Source: GYS-P2D sp964414425
GTDB lineage: Bacteria > Bacteroidota > Bacteroidia > Chitinophagales > Saprospiraceae
Assembly (NCBI GenBank): GCA_964414425.1
Contig: CAYPWL010000008.1
Location: 25,564 to 89,563 of the forward strand
Direction of reading: 5' to 3'
DNA length: 64,000 nt
Every line of letters begins with the position of its first letter. The first letter of the stretch is position 1. Under the pieces are notes generated by a model. The model made no database searches, was not told the DNA's origin, and saw nothing but the letters and a program-made list of their open reading frames with translations. Positions 1-8,553 of the stretch are shown here, piece by piece. A program made the translations under genes and the position numbers.

Positions 1-671
1 ATACAGGTATCGGGATTTCACTCGATAAATTAGATCGAATTTTCGAAAAGTTTAAGCAGGCTGACTCCAGTATATCGAGCATGTATGGAGGGACTGGATT
101 AGGCTTAGCAATATGCAAGCAGATCCTCTTGATGCAAAACTCCGATCTGAAAGTAAAGAGTGTACCAGACATCGGCTCCAAATTTTACTTTGTGCTGAGC
201 TTTGAAAAAACTGAGAAGCAATTAATCATCACTCCCGGAACAAATATCCTACGACCGAACTCGGTAACTCTCGATGGTATCAAAGTCTTGGTAGCAGAAG
301 ACAACCGAATAAATCAACTTGTCATCAGTAAGTATCTGGCTAAGTGGGAGATAGAATATGACATCGTAGACAATGGGAGAAGAGCGGTTGAGTTCTTTAA
401 GCAAAATGATTATGACGTCATCCTTATGGATCTCCAGATGCCAAAGATGAATGGCTATGAGGCAAGCAAGGAAATATTGAGATATGCTGAGTATGTAGGT
501 AAGCGTACGTCGATCATCGCATTAACCGCATCAGCGCAACGTGATGTAAGGTTTAAGGCAGAAACAATAGGTATGACAGGTTTCGTGACTAAGCCCTTCA
601 AGTCTGATGAACTTTATAACGCCATTGTCGATCAGCTCAAGGATATCAATAGTCTTGCGACTCTGAATTAA
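1..671 (+). CDS. Hybrid sensor histidine kinase, C-terminal part (HATPase + receiver)
   Basis: The gene starts before the window; the open frame is read from base 3. The first visible residues, TGIGIS, are the G1 box of a GHKL ATPase domain, and GGTGLGLAI a little further on is the G2 box, so the ATP-binding half of a histidine kinase is present. From about base 260 a receiver domain follows: the acidic pair in VAEDN, the phospho-acceptor Asp in ILMDLQMP (codon at 429-431) and the conserved Lys in FVTKPF. The protein ends with the receiver and has no output or Hpt domain, so it is a hybrid kinase likely to work in a phosphorelay, passing phosphate from its own His to the Asp and on to an unseen Hpt protein. 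The sensor input lies outside the window. It converges on the PH-domain gene. Confidence 0.9.
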   Translation, partial: TGIGISLDKLDRIFEKFKQADSSISSMYGGTGLGLAICKQILLMQNSDLKVKSVPDIGSKFYFVLSFEKTEKQLIITPGTNILRPNSVTLDGIKVLVAEDNRINQLVISKYLAKWEIEYDIVDNGRRAVEFFKQNDYDVILMDLQMPKMNGYEASKEILRYAEYVGKRTSIIALTASAQRDVRFKAETIGMTGFVTKPFKSDELYNAIVDQLKDINSLATLN

Positions 672-697
672 GGTGGCTGCGATATGTAAGGTTAAGC

Positions 698-1135
698 TTA
701 CTGGCTAAGTAAAGACTCCTCAATCTCAATATTAGGATTGATACTGAGTAGATCATTGATAAACTCACCTCTCTTCTCAGGAGAGATGACCAGGGGGGTG
801 AACGAGATTTTTATAGCAATTCGGTCCATAGAAGCGGCAGGTGACGAAAGCCAAGTATTAGACTTCTTGACACTCTTAATTTCTGGGATGCTATAGGTCC
901 CATGAGTAAAGAATCCAATTTTGACGGTCAGCGTCTGTTTTTCGACATTGATGATATACCGTATACCGTGAAAGACGGTGTACGTAAGCCATAGACTGGC
1001 AGCGACTATCACGAGGACAATAATGAGTACAGGAGAAAATTCGCCTACGAAGAAAATAGGCGATATACTCAACAGTGTAATAAGCATTACGGCGTTGTAG
1101 ATCTTGTAATCTATTTCTGACTTATAGATATGCAC
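698..1135 (-). CDS. PH domain-containing membrane protein (YyaB-like)
   Basis: This 145-residue protein has two predicted membrane helices near the N-terminus (about residues 15-32 and 36-56), followed by a soluble domain. The soluble part carries the pattern seen in bacterial PH-like domains of the YyaB type: a Tyr-Ile pair before a central segment SIPEIKSVKKS, then SSPAASMDRI and VISPEKRGEF. The family is of unknown function and is thought to sit on the cytoplasmic face of the membrane. It follows the beta-CASP hydrolase gene on the same strand with a 17-base gap, so the two may be co-transcribed; no functional link is evident. The family call is from motif memory and is fairly secure; the role is unknown. 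Confidence 0.75.
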   Translation of the reverse strand: MHIYKSEIDYKIYNAVMLITLLSISPIFFVGEFSPVLIIVLVIVAASLWLTYTVFHGIRYIINVEKQTLTVKIGFFTHGTYSIPEIKSVKKSNTWLSSPAASMDRIAIKISFTPLVISPEKRGEFINDLLSINPNIEIEESLLSQ

Positions 1136-1152
1136 GTCACTAATTTTTCGTC

Positions 1153-2565
1153 TTAGAGTACTATTTCCTCGCCTACTTTGGGAATTGAAACTTTACCAAA
1201 ACCATTCTGTCCTAGATATTCTGCGAACTTTTGCTGCGTGTCATACTCTCCATGTACGAGGAAGATTCTTTTTACAGTGCTCTTCTGATTAGAGATATTA
1301 TCAAGCATCTCCTTGCGATCTCCATGCGCAGAGAAGGAGTCCATGGATTCGATGCGAGCGTTTACATTCAGCAGGTCTCCCTGAAGTTTAAGTTCTTTAG
1401 CTCCACCCTTGAGTATGCCTCCCGCTGTATTGGGTGAGCAGTATCCCACGATTAAGAAGGTACTGTTAGGATCCTCAAGATTATGATACATATGATGCCG
1501 GATTCTTCCGGCATTCATCATACCACTTGCGCTGATGATCACACCTGGATCCTTGGTAAAGTTGAGCCATTTGGATCGATCTACCTTACGTACATACTCG
1601 AGACTATTAAATCCAAATGGATCATCATCCTCTAATAGATATTCGTTAAGATCAGAATCAAAGCACTCTGGATGAGACCCATAGATCTCAGTAGCATTTA
1701 CAGCAAGTGGACTATCCACATATACCGGCACTCGGGGTAGAGAGCCATCATTGTACATCTTGTCCATCATATAGACGAGCTCTTGCGTACGACCTATGCT
1801 GAATGCGGGGATGATGAGCTTACCTCGATTGTCGATACAAGTCTCCTTCATAATCTCTAAGAACTTCTGAGACTGCTCGGGCTTAGACTCGTGTTCTTTA
1901 TCACCATAGGTGGATTCACAGATGAGGTAGTCTACCTCGGGCAGCTGCGATGGATTACGGAGGATAGGACGGTCTGGACGGCCTATATCTCCCGTGAATC
2001 CTATAGTTGTTGTTTTAGATCCCTCTGTGATCCGTAATGTTACACTTGCTGATCCGAGGATATGTCCCTGATCTCTGAACAAGACCTGTACATCACCGCA
2101 GATGTTGTTCCATTTATCATAAGGATGACTCATGAATCGGCTCATGGTGGCAGCGACATCCTGCTTGCCGTATAGGGCCTCTTTTAGCTTGATGCTTTTC
2201 TTCTTTTTTTTCTTTTTCAGGAGACGCTTGTTGTCTTGCTCGGCTTCTCGTTCCTGTATCTTGGCACTGTCGAGCAGCATGATGCTGCAGAGGCTTCGAG
2301 TGGCATGAGTGGCATGTATGGTCCCTTGAAAGCCTTCTTTTACTAAGAACGGTACTCTCCCGGTATGATCTATGTGAGCATGTGATAGGATTAAACAATC
2401 CACGGTGCTGGGGTCAAAATGTAGCAATCTATTAGAGATCTCATCATCATCTCCACCACCCTGAAACAAGCCACAGTCTAACAGTATCCTAAATCCACTG
2501 TCGAGTGTAATAAGATGACAACTACCTGTTACATTTCTTGCCGCTCCACAAAACTTGATCTGCAT
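1153..2565 (-). CDS. Beta-CASP MBL-fold hydrolase (RNA-specificity type)
   Basis: This is a 470-residue metallo-beta-lactamase-fold nuclease-like protein. The zinc-binding signature SHAHIDH is at residues 61-67, an Asp ligand lies in GFTGDIGRPDRP, and later motifs include ESTYGD, IIPAFSIGRTQEL, VIISASGMMNAGR and FLVHGE. These are the core and beta-CASP motifs of the family annotated as MBL-fold hydrolases with RNA specificity (CPSF73-like). Members are thought to be RNA-processing nucleases, but the target here is unknown. A run of seven lysines at residues 117-123 lies in the variable linker after the first core segment; this linker is basic in many homologues, though rarely a pure Lys run. 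The start codon gives a normal N-terminus for the family. Confidence 0.92.
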   Translation of the reverse strand: MQIKFCGAARNVTGSCHLITLDSGFRILLDCGLFQGGGDDDEISNRLLHFDPSTVDCLILSHAHIDHTGRVPFLVKEGFQGTIHATHATRSLCSIMLLDSAKIQEREAEQDNKRLLKKKKKKKSIKLKEALYGKQDVAATMSRFMSHPYDKWNNICGDVQVLFRDQGHILGSASVTLRITEGSKTTTIGFTGDIGRPDRPILRNPSQLPEVDYLICESTYGDKEHESKPEQSQKFLEIMKETCIDNRGKLIIPAFSIGRTQELVYMMDKMYNDGSLPRVPVYVDSPLAVNATEIYGSHPECFDSDLNEYLLEDDDPFGFNSLEYVRKVDRSKWLNFTKDPGVIISASGMMNAGRIRHHMYHNLEDPNSTFLIVGYCSPNTAGGILKGGAKELKLQGDLLNVNARIESMDSFSAHGDRKEMLDNISNQKSTVKRIFLVHGEYDTQQKFAEYLGQNGFGKVSIPKVGEEIVL

Positions 2566-2625
2566 ATATTGCTTGTTTTTCTATAGGGTTAAGTTACTCT
2601 TATCATGCCTGTATCCCGTATAAAA

Positions 2626-3867
2626 TCACTTTTCTTTAGGGAGATAGTATAGCACATTTAGATTTTCTTCGACTAAGAACTCTTTAGCTACATCTGATAT
2701 CATATCACTATTGATGGATTCATAGAGAGCTTCTTGTTCATTCATCAGCTCTATCTGATCGAGATATTCGAAGTATGCCATGGACATAGACTTATTGAGT
2801 ACTGTGAGATCACTGATACATAAGCTACTGATAACTTTATTCTTGAGTTTTTCGAGCTCCTTGGATTCGACTTTTTCTGTTTTAAGTTTTTCGAGTTCCT
2901 TCCAGATTTCATCATAGGCCTGTTTCATGGTGACCTCCGGCATCGGTCTACCTTCGATGATGATGAGACCGCTATCTCTGCTCCCGCTGATGTAACAATC
3001 CACATCGCTAAATAGCTGCTTACTCTTAATCAGTTGCTGGTAGAATCTCGAGGATTTGCCATTGGCAAGTATATCTGATATGAGATCACAGGCATAGTAC
3101 TGTTCTGATGTCCGACCAGGCATATGAAAAGCCATAAGGATCATCGGTGAGGGCACATCGCCATATATGGTCTTGGTCCTCATCGCTGTCTGTCTGGGCT
3201 CAGGAGTTAAGTTGTGATCTGGCTTGGTGCCAGCGGGAATCTCTCCAAACCAATGGTTAGCAAGGCGTAAGATCTCATCGGCATCCAGAGGGCTGGATAT
3301 ACTTAGGATCGCATTAGAGGGATTATAGTTTTGGGCATAGAATCCCGCCACATCCTCTAAGTTAGCCTCGGCAATATGATCAATCTTGAGGCCTATGGTG
3401 GGCCATCTATAATTATGGACTTTGAAGCACAAGTCTGACATATGATGCCAAGCGTCGCCGTAGGGCTTGTTCAGGCACACCTCTTTAAATTCTTCTATCA
3501 CTACTTTTTTCTGTACTTCGAGGCTTTTGGGATTGAGCGTCAGGTGCGCCATACGATCAGCCTCAAGCCATAGCGCTGTTTCTATATTTTGTACGGGTAG
3601 GCTATTATAAAAGTTAGTGTAATCATTATTGGTATAGGCGTTGTTTTCTCCTCCCGCCATCTGTAGCGGTTCATCATAGCTCGGGGCGTGATCAGAACCA
3701 CCGAACATCAAGTGCTCAAATAGGTGTGCAAAGCCCGTCTTCTGAGGAGACTCATTTTTAGAACCAATCTTGTAGAGTACATCTACTGCCGCCATAGTTG
3801 TCGAGTTGTCTTGCTCGATCAGTACCGTGAGACCATTGTCAAGGATATGCTTTTCGTATTGGATCAT
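2626..3867 (-). CDS. M16 family zinc peptidase
   Basis: A 413-residue pitrilysin-family protease. The inverted zinc motif HLFEH is at residues 48-52 and the third ligand Glu lies in VVIEEFKE around residue 126. The order of an active M16 domain followed by the M16_C domain fits the length of single-subunit bacterial M16B peptidases. There is no signal peptide, so it probably acts in the cytoplasm, unlike many Bacteroidota M16 proteins that are secreted. M16B enzymes often occur as an active/inactive pair; no second subunit is visible here. It starts three bases downstream of the aat stop codon on the same strand, so it is probably translated from the same message as aat and clpS. Confidence 0.93.
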   Translation of the reverse strand: MIQYEKHILDNGLTVLIEQDNSTTMAAVDVLYKIGSKNESPQKTGFAHLFEHLMFGGSDHAPSYDEPLQMAGGENNAYTNNDYTNFYNSLPVQNIETALWLEADRMAHLTLNPKSLEVQKKVVIEEFKEVCLNKPYGDAWHHMSDLCFKVHNYRWPTIGLKIDHIAEANLEDVAGFYAQNYNPSNAILSISSPLDADEILRLANHWFGEIPAGTKPDHNLTPEPRQTAMRTKTIYGDVPSPMILMAFHMPGRTSEQYYACDLISDILANGKSSRFYQQLIKSKQLFSDVDCYISGSRDSGLIIIEGRPMPEVTMKQAYDEIWKELEKLKTEKVESKELEKLKNKVISSLCISDLTVLNKSMSMAYFEYLDQIELMNEQEALYESINSDMISDVAKEFLVEENLNVLYYLPKEK

Positions 3868-3870
3868 GAC

Positions 3871-4521
3871 TTAATCGTTTAACCGTATTGGGCGATCGGC
3901 AATCGCTTGATTTTCAGAAATATACTTCCAAAACTCCTCTTTGGACATAAGTTCTGCCCCCATGCTCATCAGGTGATTCGTTTTCTGTTGACAATCGACT
4001 AATTTTATGCCGATCTTATCAAGTTTGCGGCACAGAGATATAAAGCCAAATTTAGAGGCATTGCTAGCATTAGCAAACATAGATTCACCAAAGAATATAT
4101 CTCCAAGACCTATACCATATAGGCCACCTACTAACTCTTCATCACGCCATACTTCTACGGAGTGTGCATAACCGAGTTCATGTAGAGCTATGTATGCGTC
4201 AATGATGCCCTCATTTATCCAAGTACCCATTTGCTTTGGCCTATCGTGGGTGGCACAAGCTGTTATGACGGATTCGAATGCCTGATTATAACTTACGCTG
4301 TATTTCTCCTGATTAAAATAAGACCTCATACTCTTAGACACCTTGACCTTAGCGGGATAGAGCATACATCGTGGATGAGTCCACCACCACATGACAGGCG
4401 GCTCATTATACCACGGGAATATCCCATATCTGTACGCTAACAACAGCCGCTCAACAGTAAGATCACCTCCTATGGCCAAGAGTCCATCATCGTCAGCACT
4501 CATGGGATGGGGGAAGTACAA
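3871..4521 (-). CDS. aat: Leucyl/phenylalanyl-tRNA-protein transferase
   Basis: A 216-residue protein that transfers Leu or Phe from aminoacyl-tRNA to the N-terminus of proteins beginning with Lys or Arg, marking them for ClpS-ClpAP. The family signature is clear: FPHPMSADDDGLLAIGGDL at the N-terminus, then GIFPWY, WWWTHPRCML, TWINEGIIDAY, GYAHSVEVW, GGLYGIGLGDIFFGESMF and VDCQQKTNHLMSMGAE. The length is close to that of the E. coli enzyme. The gene lies 30 bases downstream of clpS on the same strand, so transferase and adaptor form one N-degron unit. The enzyme is cytoplasmic. Confidence 0.96.
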   Translation of the reverse strand: MYFPHPMSADDDGLLAIGGDLTVERLLLAYRYGIFPWYNEPPVMWWWTHPRCMLYPAKVKVSKSMRSYFNQEKYSVSYNQAFESVITACATHDRPKQMGTWINEGIIDAYIALHELGYAHSVEVWRDEELVGGLYGIGLGDIFFGESMFANASNASKFGFISLCRKLDKIGIKLVDCQQKTNHLMSMGAELMSKEEFWKYISENQAIADRPIRLND

Positions 4522-4551
4522 AAAATTTTATTTATTTACCGGAAATGTAGG

Positions 4552-4851
4552 TTAAGACTTTTCTTGATAAGTCTCGATCACAGCAGACAAGCCTCGATCG
4601 ATAAGAGCATCTTTCATAGGCTTTAAACTTTCAAAAGTTCCAGCCTTTACTACCGCCTTACCTTTGAAGTGAACAAGCAATGATAATTGCTCTGATTGTT
4701 CAAATGTATGATCACACACCTCCATAAAACACTTGATAACCCAATCAAAAGTGTTATAATCATCATTGTAAACTAATAGCTCAGCTTTGTCAGTGATAGC
4801 AGCTTCTGCTATCATCGTTGTTTCTTCTGTATCGTGTATTGAGTTACGCAT
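4552..4851 (-). CDS. clpS: ATP-dependent Clp protease adaptor ClpS
   Basis: A 99-residue adaptor that delivers N-degron substrates to ClpA-type (or ClpC-type) unfoldases. After a flexible N-terminal tail of about 24 residues comes the ClpS core, with VYNDDYNTFDWVI at about residues 28-39 and LVHFKGKAVVKAG at about residues 59-71. N29, D30 and H61 match the residues that grip the substrate alpha-amino group in E. coli ClpS (N34, D35, H66). The gene is next to aat, which creates the substrates ClpS reads. The start used is the first Met; the tail varies in length among homologues. Confidence 0.94.
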   Translation of the reverse strand: MRNSIHDTEETTMIAEAAITDKAELLVYNDDYNTFDWVIKCFMEVCDHTFEQSEQLSLLVHFKGKAVVKAGTFESLKPMKDALIDRGLSAVIETYQEKS

Positions 4852-4879
4852 TAATTACTGACTGATTTGTGTGTGATTA

Positions 4880-5350
4880 CTAAGAAAGAGTGGCCAAATT
4901 TTCTTTAATACTTTCAAAATTAGGCATATCACCAGCGTTGTCAAGAATTTCAGAATATTTTACAGTCCCCTCTTTGTCAATTATAAAGGCGGATCGTTTG
5001 GATACGCCTTTAAGGCCGAGAACAAAATCTTCGTAGAGTGATCCATAGGCACGAGAGACCTCTTTGTTAAAATCACTCAAGAGTGGAAAGTTGTATGATT
5101 GTTCTTCTTTAAACTTGCCCAAGGTAAATGGGCTATCAACAGATATGGCTAAAATGTTTGTGTTCAGTTCCTGATACTTGCCGAGTTCGTCTCTTATACC
5201 GCATAGCTCTTTAGTACACACTCCTGTGAAGGCAAGTGGGAAAAATAAGACTAATACGTTTTTACCGTGGTAATCAGATAGGCTGACCTCATTAGTGGTT
5301 GTATCACGCAGCGTAAAGCTGGGTGCTTTTTCTCCAATTGCTATGCTCAT
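4880..5350 (-). CDS. Peroxiredoxin (AhpC/TSA family)
   Basis: A 156-residue thiol peroxidase. The active-site pattern PxxxTxxC is present as PLAFTGVC, giving the peroxidatic Cys at residue 45, with a second Cys at residue 50 as in the AhpE/BCP-like types. Other family features are GEKAPSFTLRD at the N-terminus and LLSDFNKEVSRAYG. It reduces hydrogen peroxide and organic hydroperoxides in the cytoplasm using a thiol donor not identified here. The gene is 28 bases upstream of clpS on the same strand, so it could head the clpS-aat-M16 unit. A TTG start for the divergent transporter gene lies about 100 bases away. Confidence 0.93.
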   Translation of the reverse strand: MSIAIGEKAPSFTLRDTTTNEVSLSDYHGKNVLVLFFPLAFTGVCTKELCGIRDELGKYQELNTNILAISVDSPFTLGKFKEEQSYNFPLLSDFNKEVSRAYGSLYEDFVLGLKGVSKRSAFIIDKEGTVKYSEILDNAGDMPNFESIKENLATLS

Positions 5351-5449
5351 ATAAAAAATACTCTATGCCGAAGCTTTACGAAAGTAAGCCAATTTTAATA
5401 ATCTTAATTTGTTTATTGCGGGGTATTTCAAATAAATATTGGAAACAAT

Positions 5450-6319
5450 TTGACAAAAAAAGCCTATCTACAATTACATGTGGCCATATTCCTTTGGGGC
5501 TTCACGGCTATCCTGGGGGATTTGATCAGTTTGTCGGCATTTTGGCTGGTGTTGTGGCGAGTTGCAATTACGTCCGCTACGTTGATTCTTTTACCTACGG
5601 TTAGGCGATCGCTATTAAACCTTTCGCGCAAGCTATTTGGGATTTATTTCATGGTTGGAGCCCTCATCGCTATACACTGGGTGACTTTCTTTGGAGCGAT
5701 CAAGTATGCTAATGCCTCGGTTGGGTTAGTGGCTATGGCGACGGTTTCACTATTCACGGCCTTTATTGAGCCATTATATTTTAGACGTAAAATTCGATTT
5801 GCCGAAGTCCTCTTTGGCCTATTAGTCATACCTGCGATGTTGCTGATAGTTAAGGACCTTGAGGGCCAGATGCGACTTGGACTGGGGGTTGGGCTGATTA
5901 GTGCCTTTCTTGCAGCGTTGTTTGCGGTCATTAATAAGAAGTATGTTGAGGAGACCGATCCTCAGGCCATCACATTTGTCGAGCTATTTAGTGCTTTTTT
6001 AGTTTTGGCAGTGCTCAGTCCTATCATCTATCTGAACTATGATGTCAACTGGTGGCCAATAGGGGTGGATTGGTTCTACCTGTTGATCTTGGCCGTATTA
6101 TGCACTTGTGTAGCTTTTATATTACACCTATACGCACTCAGGCATATTAGTGCATTCGCTTCTAATCTGGCGATTAATTTAGAGCCTGTATATGGTATCA
6201 TCCTTGCCGGGGTCCTATTAGGTGATTTCGAGGAGCTTAACTACAGTTTTTATTTGGGTTTGGTGATTATACTTCTCTGTGTGGTTATATATCCTCGATT
6301 TAGCAAGAGGTACGAGTAG
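5450..6319 (+). CDS. DMT-superfamily transporter (EamA domains)
   Basis: A 289-residue membrane protein with about ten predicted helices and the internal duplication typical of EamA transporters: one half around residues 5-135 and the other around 148-283. The ligand cannot be read from the sequence; members export amino acids, nucleobases or other small metabolites. The chosen start is TTG at 5450, which gives a short cytoplasmic N-terminus followed directly by the first helix; no ATG fits as well. The 3' end overlaps the convergent aminotransferase gene by 20 bases. Confidence 0.9.
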   Translation: MTKKAYLQLHVAIFLWGFTAILGDLISLSAFWLVLWRVAITSATLILLPTVRRSLLNLSRKLFGIYFMVGALIAIHWVTFFGAIKYANASVGLVAMATVSLFTAFIEPLYFRRKIRFAEVLFGLLVIPAMLLIVKDLEGQMRLGLGVGLISAFLAALFAVINKKYVEETDPQAITFVELFSAFLVLAVLSPIIYLNYDVNWWPIGVDWFYLLILAVLCTCVAFILHLYALRHISAFASNLAINLEPVYGIILAGVLLGDFEELNYSFYLGLVIILLCVVIYPRFSKRYE

Positions 6320-7124
6320 TCATCCACTGATTGAGTCGTGCGGATATAGGCCCTACATTGCCGCCATTAATGGAGTGATCGTCTATTTTGACGACAGGTA
6401 ATACCTTTTTGGTTGAGCTCGTGATAAATACTTCATCCGAGGCCAAGAGTTCATCGAGTTTGATGTCCTTGAGTACAACAGGGTACAGGACCTGTTCTTC
6501 TATTAATATCCGACGTGTGATACCTGGCAGAATATCTCGACTGGGGGTATACAAGGTGTGATCACGATAACAGAAGATGTTAGCTCTTGAGGATTCACTG
6601 ATGATGCCATCCATCATATATAACACATCCAGTGCAGCTGCCTGCTCGAGTTTAGGCCTCATAAGATATGGGATGATGTAGTTCGTGCTCTTGATATCAG
6701 CCATGGGCCTAACATAGCGATGGGTAAGCAACTTGATGCCTTGAGTATAATGCGCTGTGGGTGGGGGTGTATGCTTGTAGTTGAGGATGAGTAGATCAGG
6801 CTTATCAGTTGGCGTATACCCATTAGCACTATCACCACCTGAGAGTATGATTTTAATATTAGAGTTGGGTGTATCATTGAGATCGTAGAGCTGATTAATG
6901 ATGTCTATGATCTCTTGGCGAGAATGATGGATAACAAGGTTAGCCTTATCAGCGCTGCTATAAAACCGGTCTAAATACCAATCCAGATGATGATTGGATC
7001 TATTATGATAAGTGAAGTAGTCAAATATGCCATATCCTCGATGGAGGGAGAGATTGTTGGGACCTATAGATATTTCTGATAGGGGAGCAATCCGATTATT
7101 ATGAAAACCGTGTGAGAGCACCAT
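6300..7124 (-). CDS. Class IV pyridoxal-phosphate aminotransferase/lyase
   Basis: A 274-residue fold-type IV PLP enzyme. The Schiff-base Lys is in ADIKSTNYI (K145) and the conserved Glu that contacts the pyridine nitrogen is in IISESSRANIF (E177); LPGITRRILIE is the phosphate-binding part. The group includes branched-chain aminotransferase, D-amino-acid transaminase and aminodeoxychorismate lyase, and the sequence does not allow a firm choice. It is shorter than most IlvE proteins, and its N-terminal SLHRGYGIFDYF segment resembles the D-amino-acid transaminase/PabC branch. The gene stands alone on its strand and converges with the EamA transporter, overlapping its end by 20 bases. Confidence 0.88.
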   Translation of the reverse strand: MVLSHGFHNNRIAPLSEISIGPNNLSLHRGYGIFDYFTYHNRSNHHLDWYLDRFYSSADKANLVIHHSRQEIIDIINQLYDLNDTPNSNIKIILSGGDSANGYTPTDKPDLLILNYKHTPPPTAHYTQGIKLLTHRYVRPMADIKSTNYIIPYLMRPKLEQAAALDVLYMMDGIISESSRANIFCYRDHTLYTPSRDILPGITRRILIEEQVLYPVVLKDIKLDELLASDEVFITSSTKKVLPVVKIDDHSINGGNVGPISARLNQWMTTRTSC

Positions 7125-7139
7125 AGCTGCTAAAATAGA

Positions 7140-7166
7140 AATAGGGCCGAATAATCCGACCCTATT
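7140..7166 (-). terminator. Probable intrinsic terminator after the lipoprotein gene
   Basis: AATAGGG and CCCTATT form a seven-pair stem around a 13-base loop. Read on the minus strand the stem is followed by a short, interrupted T tract (TTTCTATTTT). It lies between the end of the lipoprotein gene and the start of the aminotransferase gene, so it would end the lipoprotein message. Confidence 0.5.
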
Positions 7167-7201
7167 ATTTGACCAACCAACCTAAGTTTATTTATGTCAG
7201 A

Positions 7202-7690
7202 TTACCACTCTTGTAGCGTGTCGTAATCCTGATTTAGCTTTTTGAAGGATATATTCTGCTTTTCAAAATTGATATGTCCTGAAGACCAGATACCCTGTCG
7301 ACCATCGAGTATCATATAACCACCGACTTCTTCCATATTCACTTTGGTTACACAAGTGAACGCCCAGAGATCATCGACCTTTCTACCGAATATTTGTAAG
7401 TTTTTGCTATCGCGATCTGTCAGATTAAAGTAGCCTCTTGCCAGATCTCCGTAATAGAATATCTTCGCCTTAACTCGCTGATTATCATCTTGATAGGCTC
7501 TATTTCCAGCGAGGGTTATGACAGAGTCAAACTTGATGTCCTTTACGGTGAATGCTGGATCATCTCCATTGACATGGCTCATGATTTCATTGATCTCTTC
7601 TGTGGTGTATGTGTCTACTGTATGGGGTGAGCAGGCAGCTAATAGGATGATAGATACGGTGATGAGTGCTAATAGGTCTAACAAGCGCAT
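7202..7690 (-). CDS. Hypothetical lipoprotein
   Basis: The 162-residue product has a lipoprotein signal peptide: a hydrophobic stretch ending in LLAAC, with the lipidated Cys at about residue 20. The mature part is mixed alpha/beta with two further cysteine-poor segments, including a region rich in strands (VKAKIFYYGDLARGYFNLTD). I do not recognise a family. It probably sits in the periplasm anchored to a membrane. The gene is followed by a hairpin that may end its message and preceded by an AT-rich intergenic stretch shared with the divergent secreted-protein gene. Confidence 0.8.
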   Translation of the reverse strand: MRLLDLLALITVSIILLAACSPHTVDTYTTEEINEIMSHVNGDDPAFTVKDIKFDSVITLAGNRAYQDDNQRVKAKIFYYGDLARGYFNLTDRDSKNLQIFGRKVDDLWAFTCVTKVNMEEVGGYMILDGRQGIWSSGHINFEKQNISFKKLNQDYDTLQEW

Positions 7691-7911
7691 CTGTAAATAT
7701 ATTTATTAATTATATATATGAAATATTTAATGTATTAGTTTATATCATATTATTTTAAAATGTAATATATAGTATACTATATTTAAGGTACTAATAATTC
7801 AGACGCCGCATATTATGGTTTCGGTATATGTGATCTAAGTGGTGAGACTTAAGGATAGTGTAGTGGTTTTTAGAGACTATAAGTGTCATAATAGCAGCAG
7901 TTCTTATATAA

Positions 7912-8508
7912 ATGAATGTAATGAAAAAGGAAACACGTAAAGTATTGTTGAGCTTAGGATGTATGGCATTGTCAATGGTGGGATACAGCCAAGCAGAGAT
8001 TAACATAGAATTAGAGCAGTCTGAAAAATCAGGCAACCAACAATGTGTAAGCTTAAAGATGTCAGATCCTGGATCTGCAGATCACAGTGTATCAAGTCAG
8101 AACTATAGAATCTACTACAGTGCTGAAAATCTTACCCTCGATGAGCAGTCTCTAAAGACAGAATTACCTGAAGATCTCTATCAGATGAGACTCGTCCAAC
8201 ACGTTGCTGGCGTAGATGCCAGTGGGAGAGGAGGATTAGAGTTTGAAGGCAATTTGGGCTTTATCAATTTTGCCATCGTACACTCTAATCTGAAGCAGGC
8301 GGGCGCCAAGATTTCTGCAGAAGGAATCGAAGTGGCGTCTATGTGCTTTATAGTCGCAGATTTTGATGAGAAGATTTCAGTTGTATTTGCACGCGAAGAG
8401 ATGACTTCCAAATATGGGAGAGCATATGTCGATATATCCACTCAAAACAGTAAGCAGGATCTACTATCGACTACAGTGAATCAGTATGATGACCTTATCA
8501 TCCGATAA
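7912..8508 (+). CDS. Secreted hypothetical protein, first of three tandem paralogues (no sorting domain)
   Basis: The 198-residue product has a signal peptide (cleavage probably after GYSQ) and one beta-rich domain shared with the next two genes. Shared landmarks are SSQNYRIYYSAENLTLDE, LEFEGNLGFINFAI, VASMCFIVADF and YGRAYVDIS. It ends right after this domain and lacks the type IX C-terminal sorting domain present in its two neighbours. Cys45 and Cys145 fall at the same places as the two cysteines of the second paralogue, which suggests a disulfide. The ATG at 7912 or the one at 7921 (giving MKKETRK) could be the start; the second gives the more usual signal peptide. Function unknown. Confidence 0.85.
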   Translation: MNVMKKETRKVLLSLGCMALSMVGYSQAEINIELEQSEKSGNQQCVSLKMSDPGSADHSVSSQNYRIYYSAENLTLDEQSLKTELPEDLYQMRLVQHVAGVDASGRGGLEFEGNLGFINFAIVHSNLKQAGAKISAEGIEVASMCFIVADFDEKISVVFAREEMTSKYGRAYVDISTQNSKQDLLSTTVNQYDDLIIR

Positions 8509-8525
8509 GATTGGCACTGTATTTG

Positions 8526-8547
8526 ATATTATAAAAAATTATAATAT
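8526..8547. repeat. Perfect A/T hairpin just before the second paralogue
   Basis: ATATTATAA and TTATAATAT form nine A-T pairs around an AAAA loop, ending six bases before the ATG at 8554. It lies where a ribosome would bind, so it could affect translation of the second gene, but pure A-T palindromes also arise by chance in AT-rich spacers. Confidence 0.35.
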
Positions 8548-8553
8548 GTTATT

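Noticed and set aside
1231..1437. Plus-strand frame inside the beta-CASP gene
   Set aside because: It lies fully opposite a well-supported gene and is a shadow of it; the same holds for the many other frames opposite htpG, sprA, aspS and the DUF2723 gene.
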